Below are positions 19,075-26,492 of a stretch of DNA of 64,000 nucleotides, in pieces. The stretch comes from Burkholderiales bacterium (GTDB taxonomy: Bacteria > Pseudomonadota > Gammaproteobacteria > Burkholderiales > Burkholderiaceae_C): the NCBI GenBank assembly GCA_020354665.1, contig CP070653.1, positions 2,805,439 through 2,869,438 of the forward strand, written 5' to 3'. The notes below the pieces were generated by a model. It was not told the DNA's origin and did no database searches. It worked only from the letters and a program-made list of their open reading frames with translations. The position numbers were made by a program, and so were the translations under genes. Every line of letters begins with the position of its first letter. Position 1 is the first letter of the stretch.

Positions 19075-19737
19075 TCAGCGCCGCGCGGTAGCTCCCGCGG
19101 CGCGCAGGATGGCGGCAACGGCGCGCTGCCCGCGTTGCTCGGCGTGAGTGAGTGGCGTCACGCCTCGTGCGTCGCCGAGGTTCACATCCGCGCCGTGCGA
19201 CACCAGCAGCGAGACGATCTCGGTATACGGCGGCCCGCCATCGCCAAGGATGACGGCCTCGAGCAGCGCCGTCCAGCCCAGCCTGTTGACGTGATTGACT
19301 TCGATTCTCGTCTTGAGTAATTCGCGCACCGTCTGCACGTGCCCATGATGCGCGGCCGGAATCAGCGCGGTGCCACCGTAGCGGTTCGTGCTTGCCAGGT
19401 CGGCGCCCGCGGCCAGCGTCAGGCGCAGAATTTCGATGCGACCTTCGGCGGCTGCGTAGAGGAACGGCGAGTCCTGCAGGTCATCCTGTGCGTTGACGTC
19501 GGCACCGCGCTTGATCAGCAGCTTGGCCACGTCGATGCGGTTGGCATGCGTGGCCGCGAGCAGTGCCGTCCGGCCGCGACTGTCACGCCCATCGATGGGT
19601 AGGCCGGCCTCCAACAAGCGCTGCAGCGCGGCGAGATCGCCCGCTTCGGCGGCAGCCACGAGCGGCGCCGGCGTGCCCTGCGCGGGTGCCCTATTGATCA
19701 TGCCGCAGGCGGCGAGCAGCAGCGCGCGGCGCATCAT
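19075..19737 (-). CDS. Exported ankyrin-repeat protein
   Basis: The 220-residue protein has a short signal sequence (MMRRALLLAACGMINRAPAQG) that reads either as a lipobox (LAAC) or a Sec site after APAQ. After it come about five ankyrin repeats with the usual pattern, for example DSRGRTALLAATHANRIDVAKLLIKRGADVNAQ, NRYGGTALIPAAHHGHVQTVRELL, NRLGWTALLEAVILGDGG and DARGVTPLTHAEQRGQRAV. It should act in the periplasm or at the envelope in protein binding. Its ATG overlaps the stop of the upstream deaminase by four bases, so both are translated from one message. Confidence 0.88.
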   Translation of the reverse strand: MMRRALLLAACGMINRAPAQGTPAPLVAAAEAGDLAALQRLLEAGLPIDGRDSRGRTALLAATHANRIDVAKLLIKRGADVNAQDDLQDSPFLYAAAEGRIEILRLTLAAGADLASTNRYGGTALIPAAHHGHVQTVRELLKTRIEVNHVNRLGWTALLEAVILGDGGPPYTEIVSLLVSHGADVNLGDARGVTPLTHAEQRGQRAVAAILRAAGATARR

Positions 19738-20219
19738 CGCGGCGCGCCTGCATCCGTGAGTGCGTCGCCGTACACCATGCGCGAGATGCCGGCCCACATC
19801 GCGGCGCCCTCGCACATGCGGCACGGCCGCGACGTCGACACCAGCACGCAGCCCGAGAGGTCGCGCGAGCGCAAGCGACGCGCTGCGTCGCGAATCGCCT
19901 CCATTTCGGCGTGTGCGGTCGGATCGTTGGCAACGACGACACGGCTCGGGGCCGCGCCAACGATCTCGTCGCCACGCAACACGACCGCGCCGTACGCCTG
20001 GTCGCCGGACCGCACCGCCGCGTCACGAAGCGCCTGCGCATGCTGCATGGCCTCGCGAAGGGTCGCGGCCGATTGCGCGGCCGCCGTGCCATACATGCCT
20101 GTGGTCGTCGCGATCGCAACGGCGAAAGCCGAACGGGACGACGACCGCAGTGCCACTGAGCGCCAAGGACCGACCACACCTGACGCAACTGCCGCCGCCA
20201 GCCATCGTCGCCGGCCCAT
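19734..20219 (-). CDS. Probable exported zinc nucleoside deaminase
   Basis: The 161-residue protein has the cytidine/deoxycytidylate deaminase-like catalytic motifs: H103-A-E105 in PTAHAEMEAIRDAARRL and PC133RMC136 in SRPCRMCEGAAMWAGISRMVYGDA. The order HxE...PCxxC with H, two cysteines as zinc ligands and E as the proton shuttle is typical of guanine/cytosine/tRNA-adenosine deaminase relatives. The first 50 residues are unusual: MGRRRWLAAAVASGV with a twin-arginine motif, then a hydrophobic AFAVAIATTTGMYGTAAAQ that ends in an AxA site. The protein therefore appears to be exported. A longer in-frame extension to 20594 has no domain and is not used. Confidence 0.75.
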   Translation of the reverse strand: MGRRRWLAAAVASGVVGPWRSVALRSSSRSAFAVAIATTTGMYGTAAAQSAATLREAMQHAQALRDAAVRSGDQAYGAVVLRGDEIVGAAPSRVVVANDPTAHAEMEAIRDAARRLRSRDLSGCVLVSTSRPCRMCEGAAMWAGISRMVYGDALTDAGAPR

Positions 20220-20715
20220 GGCTGCTGCAGGCAGAGCGGTCGCCGCACGTGCGTCGTCTGTGGTGGCGTTGCTCCCGTCGCGGAACCGTAAGACGCCGAT
20301 TTCCGGCACGCCGAGCCCGGTCTCGCATGTCGCACCGGCTGTCGCCGGCGCCGCCACCGCCGTCGACTCGGTTGCCGGCCGTCGGCGAAGCGTCCGGCAA
20401 GTCGTGGGGCTGTATCGAGGTTTCACGGCTTTCTTGGCAAACGGTGCGTCAAGCCGCAACGATAGCGCCACGGCAGCAACAACCCCCGACGCGAGGCATC
20501 GCCGTGCTGCCGCAGAGCATGGCGAGGCAGCTATGCCGTGCGTGGCGGGCCAGCTTCGGGACTGTTCACCTCTGCCGGTCTGACCCCCTGTCAATCGCTG
20601 ACAGAAGTGATCGCACTGGTTGCGCGAGAACCCGCGCCGGCGGACGGGTGGTCGCGATCGCGACGTCAGTGCTGCCGGCGTCGGCTAGCGAGGGGTGCGG
20701 CCGACCCGCCGGGAA
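20220..20715. other. Intergenic stretch, no gene supported
   Basis: About 500 bases separate the deaminase start from the small DUF2892 gene. Both strands hold long open frames, but their predicted proteins are Arg/Ala/Pro-rich, lack motifs and overlap each other, which is what GC-rich noncoding or shadow sequence gives. I see no RNA gene, clear repeat or promoter. It could contain the promoter of the deaminase/ankyrin operon. Confidence 0.55.
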
Positions 20716-20910
20716 TCAGCTCTTCTGCGTAGCGCACGTGCTCATGCCGAGCAGTGAATACAGCGGGCAGACCTTGATCAAGCCGGTGGCCAGCGGAAGA
20801 ACACCGATCCAGCCCCATGCGCCGATCGTGCCGGCCAAGGTGAGCGCGATCAGGGCGATGCCCAGGACGATGCGCAGGACGCGGTCGATGCTGCCAACGT
20901 TTGCTTTCAT
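20716..20910 (-). CDS. DUF2892/YgaP-like small membrane protein
   Basis: The 64-residue protein begins MKANVGSIDRVLRIVLGIALIALTLAG and continues WGWIGVLPLATGLIKVCPLYSLLGMSTC. N-x-G-x-x-D-R-x-x-R-I-x-x-G-x-x-L and the C-P-x-Y-x-x-x-G-x-x-T-C ending are the hallmarks of the DUF2892 family, found also as the membrane domain of the rhodanese protein YgaP. GAGGAG is placed well before the ATG. The two cysteines suggest a role in thiol or sulfur chemistry, which is inference. It lies just downstream of a Crp/Fnr gene and next to a CRP-like palindrome. Confidence 0.85.
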   Translation of the reverse strand: MKANVGSIDRVLRIVLGIALIALTLAGTIGAWGWIGVLPLATGLIKVCPLYSLLGMSTCATQKS

Positions 20911-20982
20911 GACAAGTCTCCTCAATCGATGCGGCGATAGCGCCGTTGTCACCAAGTCTGGATCATGGTGCGAGCGGCCGTC

Positions 20983-20998
20983 TGTGACCAGGGTCACC
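20983..20998. promoter_or_regulatory. CRP-type palindrome TGTGA-N6-TCACC
   Basis: TGTGACCAGGGTCACC matches the E. coli CRP consensus TGTGA-N6-TCACA in 9 of 10 positions. It overlaps the 3' end of the Crp/Fnr-family gene and lies 73-88 bases upstream of the DUF2892 start, a reasonable activator position. The neighbouring regulator has R-E-x-x-x-R in its recognition helix, the residues that read GTGA in E. coli CRP. Inference. Confidence 0.5.
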
Positions 20999-21671
20999 TA
21001 GACGCGCCAGCGGCCAACTGCCGCAACGCGGCCGGATCAATCAGCTCGATGCGCTCCCGGGCGAGCGCGATCCAGCCCGCACGCTCGAAGCGCCGGAGCA
21101 AACGGGTGACGATTTCGCGAACCGTGCCGAGCTCGTCGGCCAGTGCCTGGTGCGTCGCGTTGACGATTGCGCCGCGCCCGAGCAGCGCGGTGGCCAACCG
21201 CTGATCGAGGCGCTGGAAGGCCACGGCCTCAGCCAGCGCCATCAGGTCGGCGAGCCGATCGGCGAAGATGCCGAAGACAAAGCGTCGGAATGCTTCGTTG
21301 CCGATCCAGCGCTCGAACCCGGCGGGGGAAAGCAGCACGAGTTCGCTGTCGGCCGTGGCCACGCCGTGTGCGACCAGTGCAGCGTGTCCGAACAGGCACG
21401 ACGTCGACGCCACGCACAGCTCACCCGGTGTCACGCGGTACAGCTCGATCGAACGGCCACCCGGGGAACCTCGCGCAACGCGCACCTCGCCGCCGAGCAC
21501 CATCGGGAAGCTGCGGCACGGCGCGCCTTCCTCGAACAGCACCGTGCCGGACGGTACGTGCACGGTCTGCGCCTCGGTGGCGACGACGTGGGCGCGGTCG
21601 GCCGGATCGAGTTCGGTGAGCGCCGGGTACAGCGCGAGCAATCGGTCGGCGAGTGGGCTGGCGACATTCAA
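20994..21671 (-). CDS. Crp/Fnr family transcription regulator
   Basis: The 225-residue protein has an N-terminal cyclic-nucleotide-binding-like beta roll (LDPADRAHVVATEAQTVHVPSGTVLFEEGAPC, FPMVLGGEVRVARGSPGGRSIELYRVTPGELCVASTSCLFG) and a C-terminal winged helix (GRGAIVNATHQALADELGTVREIVTRLLRRFERAGWIAL). There are no N-terminal Fnr cysteines for an iron-sulfur cluster. The effector loop lacks the usual GELALL-R-A pattern, so cAMP binding is doubtful. Translation probably starts at a TTG (21671) that overlaps the upstream gene's stop (TTGA), with GAGGGGG before it. It is co-transcribed with the YkgJ-like gene and sits next to DUF2892. Confidence 0.8.
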   Translation of the reverse strand: MNVASPLADRLLALYPALTELDPADRAHVVATEAQTVHVPSGTVLFEEGAPCRSFPMVLGGEVRVARGSPGGRSIELYRVTPGELCVASTSCLFGHAALVAHGVATADSELVLLSPAGFERWIGNEAFRRFVFGIFADRLADLMALAEAVAFQRLDQRLATALLGRGAIVNATHQALADELGTVREIVTRLLRRFERAGWIALARERIELIDPAALRQLAAGASR

Positions 21672-21964
21672 GACGAGGCCCCCTCTGCTTTGCGGCACAC
21701 CGATGCCGCGTGCGGCCTGGTCATGCGCTCGAGTCGTGCGAGCCAGCGCAACGCATGATCGCGAGAGGTGCCACACATCACGGGATCGGGCGCCAACGAC
21801 ACGCACACCGCCGGTCGCGTTGCGTCGGCAAACAAAGCGCAACGCAGGTCGGTCGTCAGCTGCAGGCACGGCACGCCCGCGGGCTTGCCGCCGGGCATTC
21901 CGGGAACCGGTGTCGAAATCGAAGGCGCAATGCAGCAGGCGGCACAACCCTGGCGGCAGCTCAT
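21668..21964 (-). CDS. YkgJ family cysteine-cluster protein
   Basis: The 98-residue protein starts MSCRQGCAACCIAPSIS with a CX3CX2CC motif (C3, C7, C10, C11), then GVPCLQL, LRCALF and PAVCVSL; these cysteines match the zinc- or iron-chelating cluster of YkgJ/UPF0153 proteins. The start ATG at 21964 agrees with the family start; the longer frame to 22036 lacks conserved residues. Its stop overlaps the TTG start of the Crp/Fnr gene by four bases. The operon's upstream region is shared with the divergent DUF2061 gene and holds a Fur-like box. Confidence 0.8.
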   Translation of the reverse strand: MSCRQGCAACCIAPSISTPVPGMPGGKPAGVPCLQLTTDLRCALFADATRPAVCVSLAPDPVMCGTSRDHALRWLARLERMTRPHAASVCRKAEGASS

Positions 21965-22107
21965 GACTGAATTGTCGGCCTGGGCCCACTCCGCTGCGCG
22001 GATCGCGCCCCGTCGGGTGGCGAGGTCCGGCACCAAGCGCAGCCTTGATAATCTATCATGAAGTTAGTTTGAATCAATTTTGTCTATTGATCAGGTGCCC
22101 AGACAAT

Positions 22108-22126
22108 GTGGATGAGAATCATTATT
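22108..22126. promoter_or_regulatory. Fur-box-like 19-mer
   Basis: GTGGATGAGAATCATTATT matches the classical Fur box consensus at 14 of 19 positions, with the core GAGAATCATTAT the commonest form in Fur-regulated promoters. It ends 14 bases before the DUF2061 start, inside an AT-rich gap (about 22040-22140) that separates the divergent YkgJ/Crp operon from DUF2061. Both directions could be iron-regulated. Not tested. Confidence 0.45.
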
Positions 22127-22140
22127 GACAAGGACCGTCG

Positions 22141-22392
22141 ATGGCAAAGTCAGCGACTTTCGGCGTGATGCACATTGCGATTGCGTTCGGGGTGAGTTAC
22201 TTGCTCACCGGGAGCGTCGCGATCGCAGGCGCGATTACCCTCATCGAGCCACTGGCCAACACCGTGGCCCATTACTTCTTCGACAGGCTGTGGGGCCACC
22301 CCGGGCTGGTTCGCCGGTGGCAAGCCTGGCGTCGCGGTCCGAGGGCGCCATCCGAGACTGCCTACGTGGCGGCATCAACCGCCCAGTCGTGA
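22141..22392 (+). CDS. DUF2061 small membrane protein
   Basis: The 83-residue product has one or two hydrophobic helices ([47 protein letters not shown]), then a positively charged tail ([13 protein letters not shown]). The sequence G-V-x-H-x-x-x-A-F-x-V-x-Y-x-x-T-G-S and E-P-x-x-N-x-x-x-x-Y-x-x-x-R-x-W is the DUF2061 pattern. Function is unknown. It precedes mnmG by about 100 bases and may be separately expressed. A Fur-like box lies at 22108-22126, immediately upstream. Confidence 0.85.
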   Translation: MAKSATFGVMHIAIAFGVSYLLTGSVAIAGAITLIEPLANTVAHYFFDRLWGHPGLVRRWQAWRRGPRAPSETAYVAASTAQS

Positions 22393-22489
22393 GGCGATCC
22401 GACTGGCCTCCGGCGGATCTCCCGAAGCTCTCTCTAGAATCGCGCATTTCCTCTGTGCGCCGGCGCTGCGAAGCTCCGGTCGTGACCAG

Positions 22490-24511
22490 GTGTTCTTCCC
22501 GCGCGATTTCGATGTCATCGTCGTCGGTGGCGGTCATGCCGGCACCGAGGCGGCGCTCGCGGCTGCGCGGCTGGGTTGCGCCACGCTGCTGCTGACGCAC
22601 AACATCGAGACGCTCGGCCAGATGAGCTGCAATCCGTCGATCGGTGGCATCGGCAAGGGACACCTGGTCAAGGAGGTCGATGCACTGGCTGGGGCGATGG
22701 CGGCAGCCACCGACGAGGCGGGTATCCAGTTCAGGATTCTCAACTCGAGCAAGGGACCGGCTGTGCGTGCCACGCGGGCGCAGGCCGACCGTCTGCTCTA
22801 CAAGGCCGCGATCCGGCGTCGGCTGGAGAGCCAGCCGAACCTCTGGCTGTTCCAGGCCGCCGTCGACGATTTGACTGTCGAAGCCGGGCGCGTGACCGGC
22901 GCAGTGACGCAGACGGGCGTGTGGTTCTCGGCCCGTGCCGTTGTGCTCACGGCCGGCACCTTCCTCGATGGCCGCGTCCACGTCGGGCTGCAAAACTACA
23001 GTGCCGGACGCGCCGGCGATCCGCCGGCGGTGTCACTGGCGGCTCGACTCCGCGAGTTGAAGCTGCCGCAGGGCCGGCTCAAGACCGGGACGCCGCCGCG
23101 CATTGACGGCCGCACGATCGACTTCACCCGGTGCACCGAGCAGCCGGGCGACGGCATGCCGGGACCGGGCGGCGAGCCCTCCAATGGCCCGCTGCCGGTG
23201 TTCAGCTTCATGGGTTCGGCCGCCCGGCACCCGCAGCAAGTGCCCTGTTGGATCACGCACACGACCGAGCGGACCCACGAAATCATCCGCAGTGGTTTCG
23301 ACCGCAGCCCGATGTTCACCGGCGTCATCGAAGGGGTGGGGCCCCGTTACTGCCCGAGCATCGAAGACAAGGTCAACCGGTTTGCCGACAAGACGAGCCA
23401 TCAGATCTTCCTCGAGCCCGAGGGACTCACGACGCATGAGTTCTATCCGAATGGCATATCAACGTCGCTGCCGTTCGACGTTCAGATTGCCGCGGTCCAT
23501 TCGATTCCCGGCCTCGAAGAGGCGCACATCCTGCGCCCCGGGTACGCGATCGAGTACGACTACTTTGATCCACGCGATCTGCGCTCGACTTTCGAGACGA
23601 AGTCCATTGCGGGCCTCTTCTTCGCTGGGCAGATCAACGGGACCACCGGCTACGAGGAGGCCGCGGCGCAGGGGCTCTACGCGGGTGTCAATGCCGCGTT
23701 GCAGGTTCAGGGCCGCGACCCGTTCACGCTAGGGCGCGATCAGGCCTACTTGGGCGTGCTGGTCGATGACCTCATCACCAAGGGGGTCAGTGAGCCCTAC
23801 CGGATGTTCACCAGCCGGGCCGAATATCGATTGCAGCTGCGCGAGGACAACGCCGACCTTCGCCTGACCGCGATCGGTCGGCAGCTGGGATTGGTCGATG
23901 ACGCGCGCTGGGACGCCTTCTGCCGCAAGCGCGAGATGATCGAGCGTGAGACGCAGCGGCTGCGGTCCACGTGGTTGCATCCAGGGCGGTTGCCGGCGGA
24001 GGACGCCAAACGCCTCGTCGGCAAGCCGCTTGAGCGCGAGTACAGCCTGACGGATCTGCTGCGCCGACCCGGCGTGGACTTCGACGCGGTCAGCGAGGCC
24101 CTGGCGATCGCGCGTCCGCAGGGGGCTGTTTCACGTGAAACACTGCGGCGAGAATTCGGCGTTCCGCTGGCGGACGCGGTCATTGAGCAGATCGAGATCA
24201 CGACGAAGTACGCGGGCTACATCGACAAGCAGATCGAGGAGGTCAATCGCGCTGCGCACTACGAGCACTTGAGACTGCCGCCGGACCTCGACTACAGCTG
24301 CGTCTCTGCGTTGTCGGTCGAGGCGCGACAGAAGCTCGGGCGGCACCGCCCGGAGACACTCGGGCAAGCCTCGCGCATCTCGGGAGTCACCCCGGCGGCA
24401 ATTTCGCTGCTGCTCGTGCACCTCAGGAAAGGCAGGTCTCAGGTGGTTTTGCCTCCCGCGCCGGCTGATGGGAGTGCCGCGAACGATCCGGCCGCCGATG
24501 TCGCTGCCTGA
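22490..24511 (+). CDS. mnmG: tRNA uridine-5-carboxymethylaminomethyl modification enzyme MnmG
   Basis: The 673-residue protein is the FAD-binding subunit of the MnmEG complex that modifies U34 of tRNAs reading split codon boxes. It has the Rossmann start [51 protein letters not shown], and the C-terminal helical block with [10 protein letters not shown]. The GTG at 22490 gives the family's usual short N-terminus ([14 protein letters not shown]). It heads the mnmG-rsmG-par region. A perfect parS sequence (24127-24142) lies inside this gene, near its 3' end. Confidence 0.95.
   Translation: MFFPRDFDVIVVGGGHAGTEAALAAARLGCATLLLTHNIETLGQMSCNPSIGGIGKGHLVKEVDALAGAMAAATDEAGIQFRILNSSKGPAVRATRAQADRLLYKAAIRRRLESQPNLWLFQAAVDDLTVEAGRVTGAVTQTGVWFSARAVVLTAGTFLDGRVHVGLQNYSAGRAGDPPAVSLAARLRELKLPQGRLKTGTPPRIDGRTIDFTRCTEQPGDGMPGPGGEPSNGPLPVFSFMGSAARHPQQVPCWITHTTERTHEIIRSGFDRSPMFTGVIEGVGPRYCPSIEDKVNRFADKTSHQIFLEPEGLTTHEFYPNGISTSLPFDVQIAAVHSIPGLEEAHILRPGYAIEYDYFDPRDLRSTFETKSIAGLFFAGQINGTTGYEEAAAQGLYAGVNAALQVQGRDPFTLGRDQAYLGVLVDDLITKGVSEPYRMFTSRAEYRLQLREDNADLRLTAIGRQLGLVDDARWDAFCRKREMIERETQRLRSTWLHPGRLPAEDAKRLVGKPLEREYSLTDLLRRPGVDFDAVSEALAIARPQGAVSRETLRREFGVPLADAVIEQIEITTKYAGYIDKQIEEVNRAAHYEHLRLPPDLDYSCVSALSVEARQKLGRHRPETLGQASRISGVTPAAISLLLVHLRKGRSQVVLPPAPADGSAANDPAADVAA
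24127..24142. other. parS site (perfect)
   Basis: TGTTTCACGTGAAACA is an exact match to the 16-bp palindromic parS consensus bound by chromosomal ParB (Spo0J). It lies inside mnmG and 4.7 kb upstream of parB, consistent with the usual clustering of parS near parAB and the replication origin. Confidence 0.92.
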
Positions 24512-24596
24512 CCGGCGCGCCCCGCCGGACCCAGGACGGGAGGGCCGTCGCCGGCGGCGTGCCACTGGGTCCTCGTCGCCGACCACCGGCGGGGCC

Positions 24597-25265
24597 ATGA
24601 TGGCGGACGCGTCCGACTCAGCGCTGCGTGAGACGCTGGCCGAAGGCGCCAGCCGATTGGGCGTGCTCCTCCGTCCCGATCAGCTCGACAGGCTGCTCAA
24701 GTACCGGGCCTTGCTGGAGAAATGGAGCCGGGTTCACAACATCACCGCGGTGCGTGACGGACCGGCGATCATCGCGCGCCACTTGCTGGACAGCCTAGCG
24801 ATCGTCCCGGCGCTGCGCCGGCAGGCTGAGTGCTCGGCCGGCCGGCCGCTTCGCGTGCTGGACGCCGGAAGCGGCGCGGGACTGCCGGGTATCGTTGTCG
24901 CGATCGCGATGACCGATGTTGAGGTCTGCTGCGTGGACACCGTGGCGAAAAAAGCCGCATTCGTCCGCCACGCCGTGGCGGAGCTCGCTTTGCCAAACAT
25001 TAGGGTGGAACACGCGCGCGTCGAAGCGCTCGACGCCGGGCCGTTCGATGTGGTCGTTTCGCGCGCGTTCGCGTCGCTGGCCGATTTCGTGCGGCTGACG
25101 CGTCGGCACATCCGACCGGGAGGAATTTGGCTGGCCATGAAGGGGCGGCGCCCCGACGAGGAGACCGCGGCACTGCCCGCGGACGTCGAAATGTTTCACG
25201 TGGAACCGGTCGCCGTCCCGGGCGTTGCTGCGCCGCGCTGCCTGATCTGGATGAGGGCGAGATGA
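24597..25265 (+). CDS. rsmG: 16S rRNA (guanine527-N7)-methyltransferase RsmG
   Basis: The 222-residue methyltransferase has the family motif LRVLDAGSGAGLPGIVVAI (SAM-binding loop), CCVDTVAKKAAFVRHAVAEL, and RAFASLADFV near the end of the Rossmann part. N-terminal LLEKWSRVHNITAV is the conserved RsmG helix. It methylates G527 in the 16S decoding region. ATG 24597 (with a second ATG at 24600) is chosen as the first Met near the conserved part, leaving an 85-base gap after mnmG. Its stop overlaps the lipocalin start by ATGA. A variant parS is inside its 3' end. Confidence 0.93.
   Translation: MMADASDSALRETLAEGASRLGVLLRPDQLDRLLKYRALLEKWSRVHNITAVRDGPAIIARHLLDSLAIVPALRRQAECSAGRPLRVLDAGSGAGLPGIVVAIAMTDVEVCCVDTVAKKAAFVRHAVAELALPNIRVEHARVEALDAGPFDVVVSRAFASLADFVRLTRRHIRPGGIWLAMKGRRPDEETAALPADVEMFHVEPVAVPGVAAPRCLIWMRAR
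25192..25207. other. parS-like site (two mismatches)
   Basis: TGTTTCACGTGGAACC matches the 16-bp parS consensus at 14 of 16 positions; the central CACGTG and the left arm are intact. It is 1,065 bases from the perfect site in mnmG, inside rsmG. Many parS sites in proteobacteria have this kind of A-to-G change in one arm, so it is likely a functional secondary site. Confidence 0.65.
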
Positions 25266-25849
25266 AGCGTCTGGGCAGACTCAAGTGCCTTGCGGCGGCT
25301 GGACTGGTTCATGCGACGACGTTGGCGGTTGCAGCGCCCGCCGCCGCGGCCCCGCTTCAGGCGCTCGCGCAACTCGACCTCGCGAGCTACTCGGGCCGGT
25401 GGTTCCAAGTCGCGCTGTACCCCAACTTCTTCCAGCGCAATTGCGTCAGCGACACCTCCGCCGATTACCGCCTGCTTCCGGATGGAGCTGTCGAAGTGCT
25501 CAACCAATGTCGGCTCGCCGACGGGTCGTTTGACTCGATACGCGGCGAGGCCCGGTCGACGGGGCGGGTCGATGATCAGACCATCCGCCCCGCGCAACTG
25601 GAGGTCAGTTTTCTGCCGAGATGGCTCAGGTGGCTACCGTTTGGCTGGGGTCGCTATTGGGTGATCCGGCTCGCCGACGACGGCCGCTATGCAGTTGTCA
25701 GCGAGCCCTCGCGCGAATACCTGTGGGTGCTGTCGCGCGAACCGCGCCTCTCGGACGCTGACGAATCTGCGATACGCTCTTGGCTGGAAGAGCAGGGGTT
25801 CGACCTGGCGCGCCTGCAGAAACATCCACACACGGCGCCGGCCCGCTGA
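25262..25849 (+). CDS. Exported lipocalin (Blc-like)
   Basis: The 195-residue protein has a Sec signal (MKRLGRLKCLAAAGLVHATTLAVAA). The mature domain has the lipocalin opening LASYSGRWFQVALYPNFFQRNCVSDTSADYRLLPDGAVEVLNQC (G-R-W is the GxW motif), LEVSFLPRWLRWLPFGWGRYWVIRLADDGRYAVVSEPSREYLWVLSREP, and the typical final helix. It resembles bacterial Blc, but without a lipobox, so it is likely a soluble periplasmic lipid- or hydrophobe-binding protein. Its ATG overlaps the rsmG stop codon. It lies in the operon between rsmG and a LysE gene. Confidence 0.88.
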   Translation: MKRLGRLKCLAAAGLVHATTLAVAAPAAAAPLQALAQLDLASYSGRWFQVALYPNFFQRNCVSDTSADYRLLPDGAVEVLNQCRLADGSFDSIRGEARSTGRVDDQTIRPAQLEVSFLPRWLRWLPFGWGRYWVIRLADDGRYAVVSEPSREYLWVLSREPRLSDADESAIRSWLEEQGFDLARLQKHPHTAPAR

Positions 25850-25880
25850 AGCCGGTTGCCGCATCCCGCGACAAGTTCAA

Positions 25881-26492
25881 ATGTTCGGCATTGCCGATTA
25901 CGGCGCTTTCTGTGCCGCGATTCTGGTCTTTCTGGCGCTGCCCGGGCCCGGCACCTTCGCGCTCTTGACATCGACCGCCAAAGGCGGTTTCCGCGCAGGC
26001 GCCGCCGCAACGGCGGGCCTGATCATCGGCGATCAAGTGCTGCTCTGGCTGGCTGTTGGCGGCGTAGCCGCGCTGCTTGCGGCGAATCCGATCTGGTTCC
26101 GCGCCGTGCAATACGCCGGTGCTGCCTACCTGGCGTGGGTCGGTTTGCGACTGGTCTTCTCCCGCAGCGCCGGCGGCTCGCCGATCCGCATCGAGCCTCG
26201 CCAATATGCGCGCCAAGCCTTCCTGATCACGTTGCTCAATCCGAAGGCGATCGTCTTCTACATGGCGTTCTTTCCGTTGTTCATCGACCCCGCTCGCCAC
26301 CAAGGGCTGGCCACTTTCGGCGCAATGGCCCTGACGATCGCTGCGATCACCGCAGCCTATTGCCTGACGCTGTGCGCGATGGCGCATCTCGTCACCGAGA
26401 AGGTACGTGCCCACCGACGCTTGGCGCGCTGGCTGGAGCGAATGGCCGGCACCCTGCTGATCGGCTTCGGTATCAAGCTCGGCACGTCATGA
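25881..26492 (+). CDS. LysE/RhtB family amino-acid exporter
   Basis: The 203-residue protein has about six membrane helices and the family's conserved start (GAFCAAILVFLALPGPGTFALLTSTAKGGFRAGAAATAGLIIGDQ) followed by AYLAWVGLRLVFSR and FLITLLNPKAIVFYMAFFPLFI, the L-L-N-P-K-x-x-x-F motif. It is a small efflux carrier of amino acids or derivatives; the substrate is not predictable. It overlaps parA by four bases, so it is in the par operon. Its occurrence there is common in Burkholderiales as I remember. Confidence 0.9.
   Translation: MFGIADYGAFCAAILVFLALPGPGTFALLTSTAKGGFRAGAAATAGLIIGDQVLLWLAVGGVAALLAANPIWFRAVQYAGAAYLAWVGLRLVFSRSAGGSPIRIEPRQYARQAFLITLLNPKAIVFYMAFFPLFIDPARHQGLATFGAMALTIAAITAAYCLTLCAMAHLVTEKVRAHRRLARWLERMAGTLLIGFGIKLGTS

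Noticed and set aside
19760-21001. Plus-strand open frame of 413 codons across the deaminase, gap and DUF2892 gene
   Set aside because: Arg/Pro/Ser-rich with no family, overlapping two supported minus-strand genes.
22107-22115. DnaA-box-like TGTGGATGA near mnmG, suggesting an origin
   Set aside because: It is a single 8-of-9 match without a cluster, without an AT-rich unwinding region of adequate length and without dnaA; it also overlaps the better Fur-like match.
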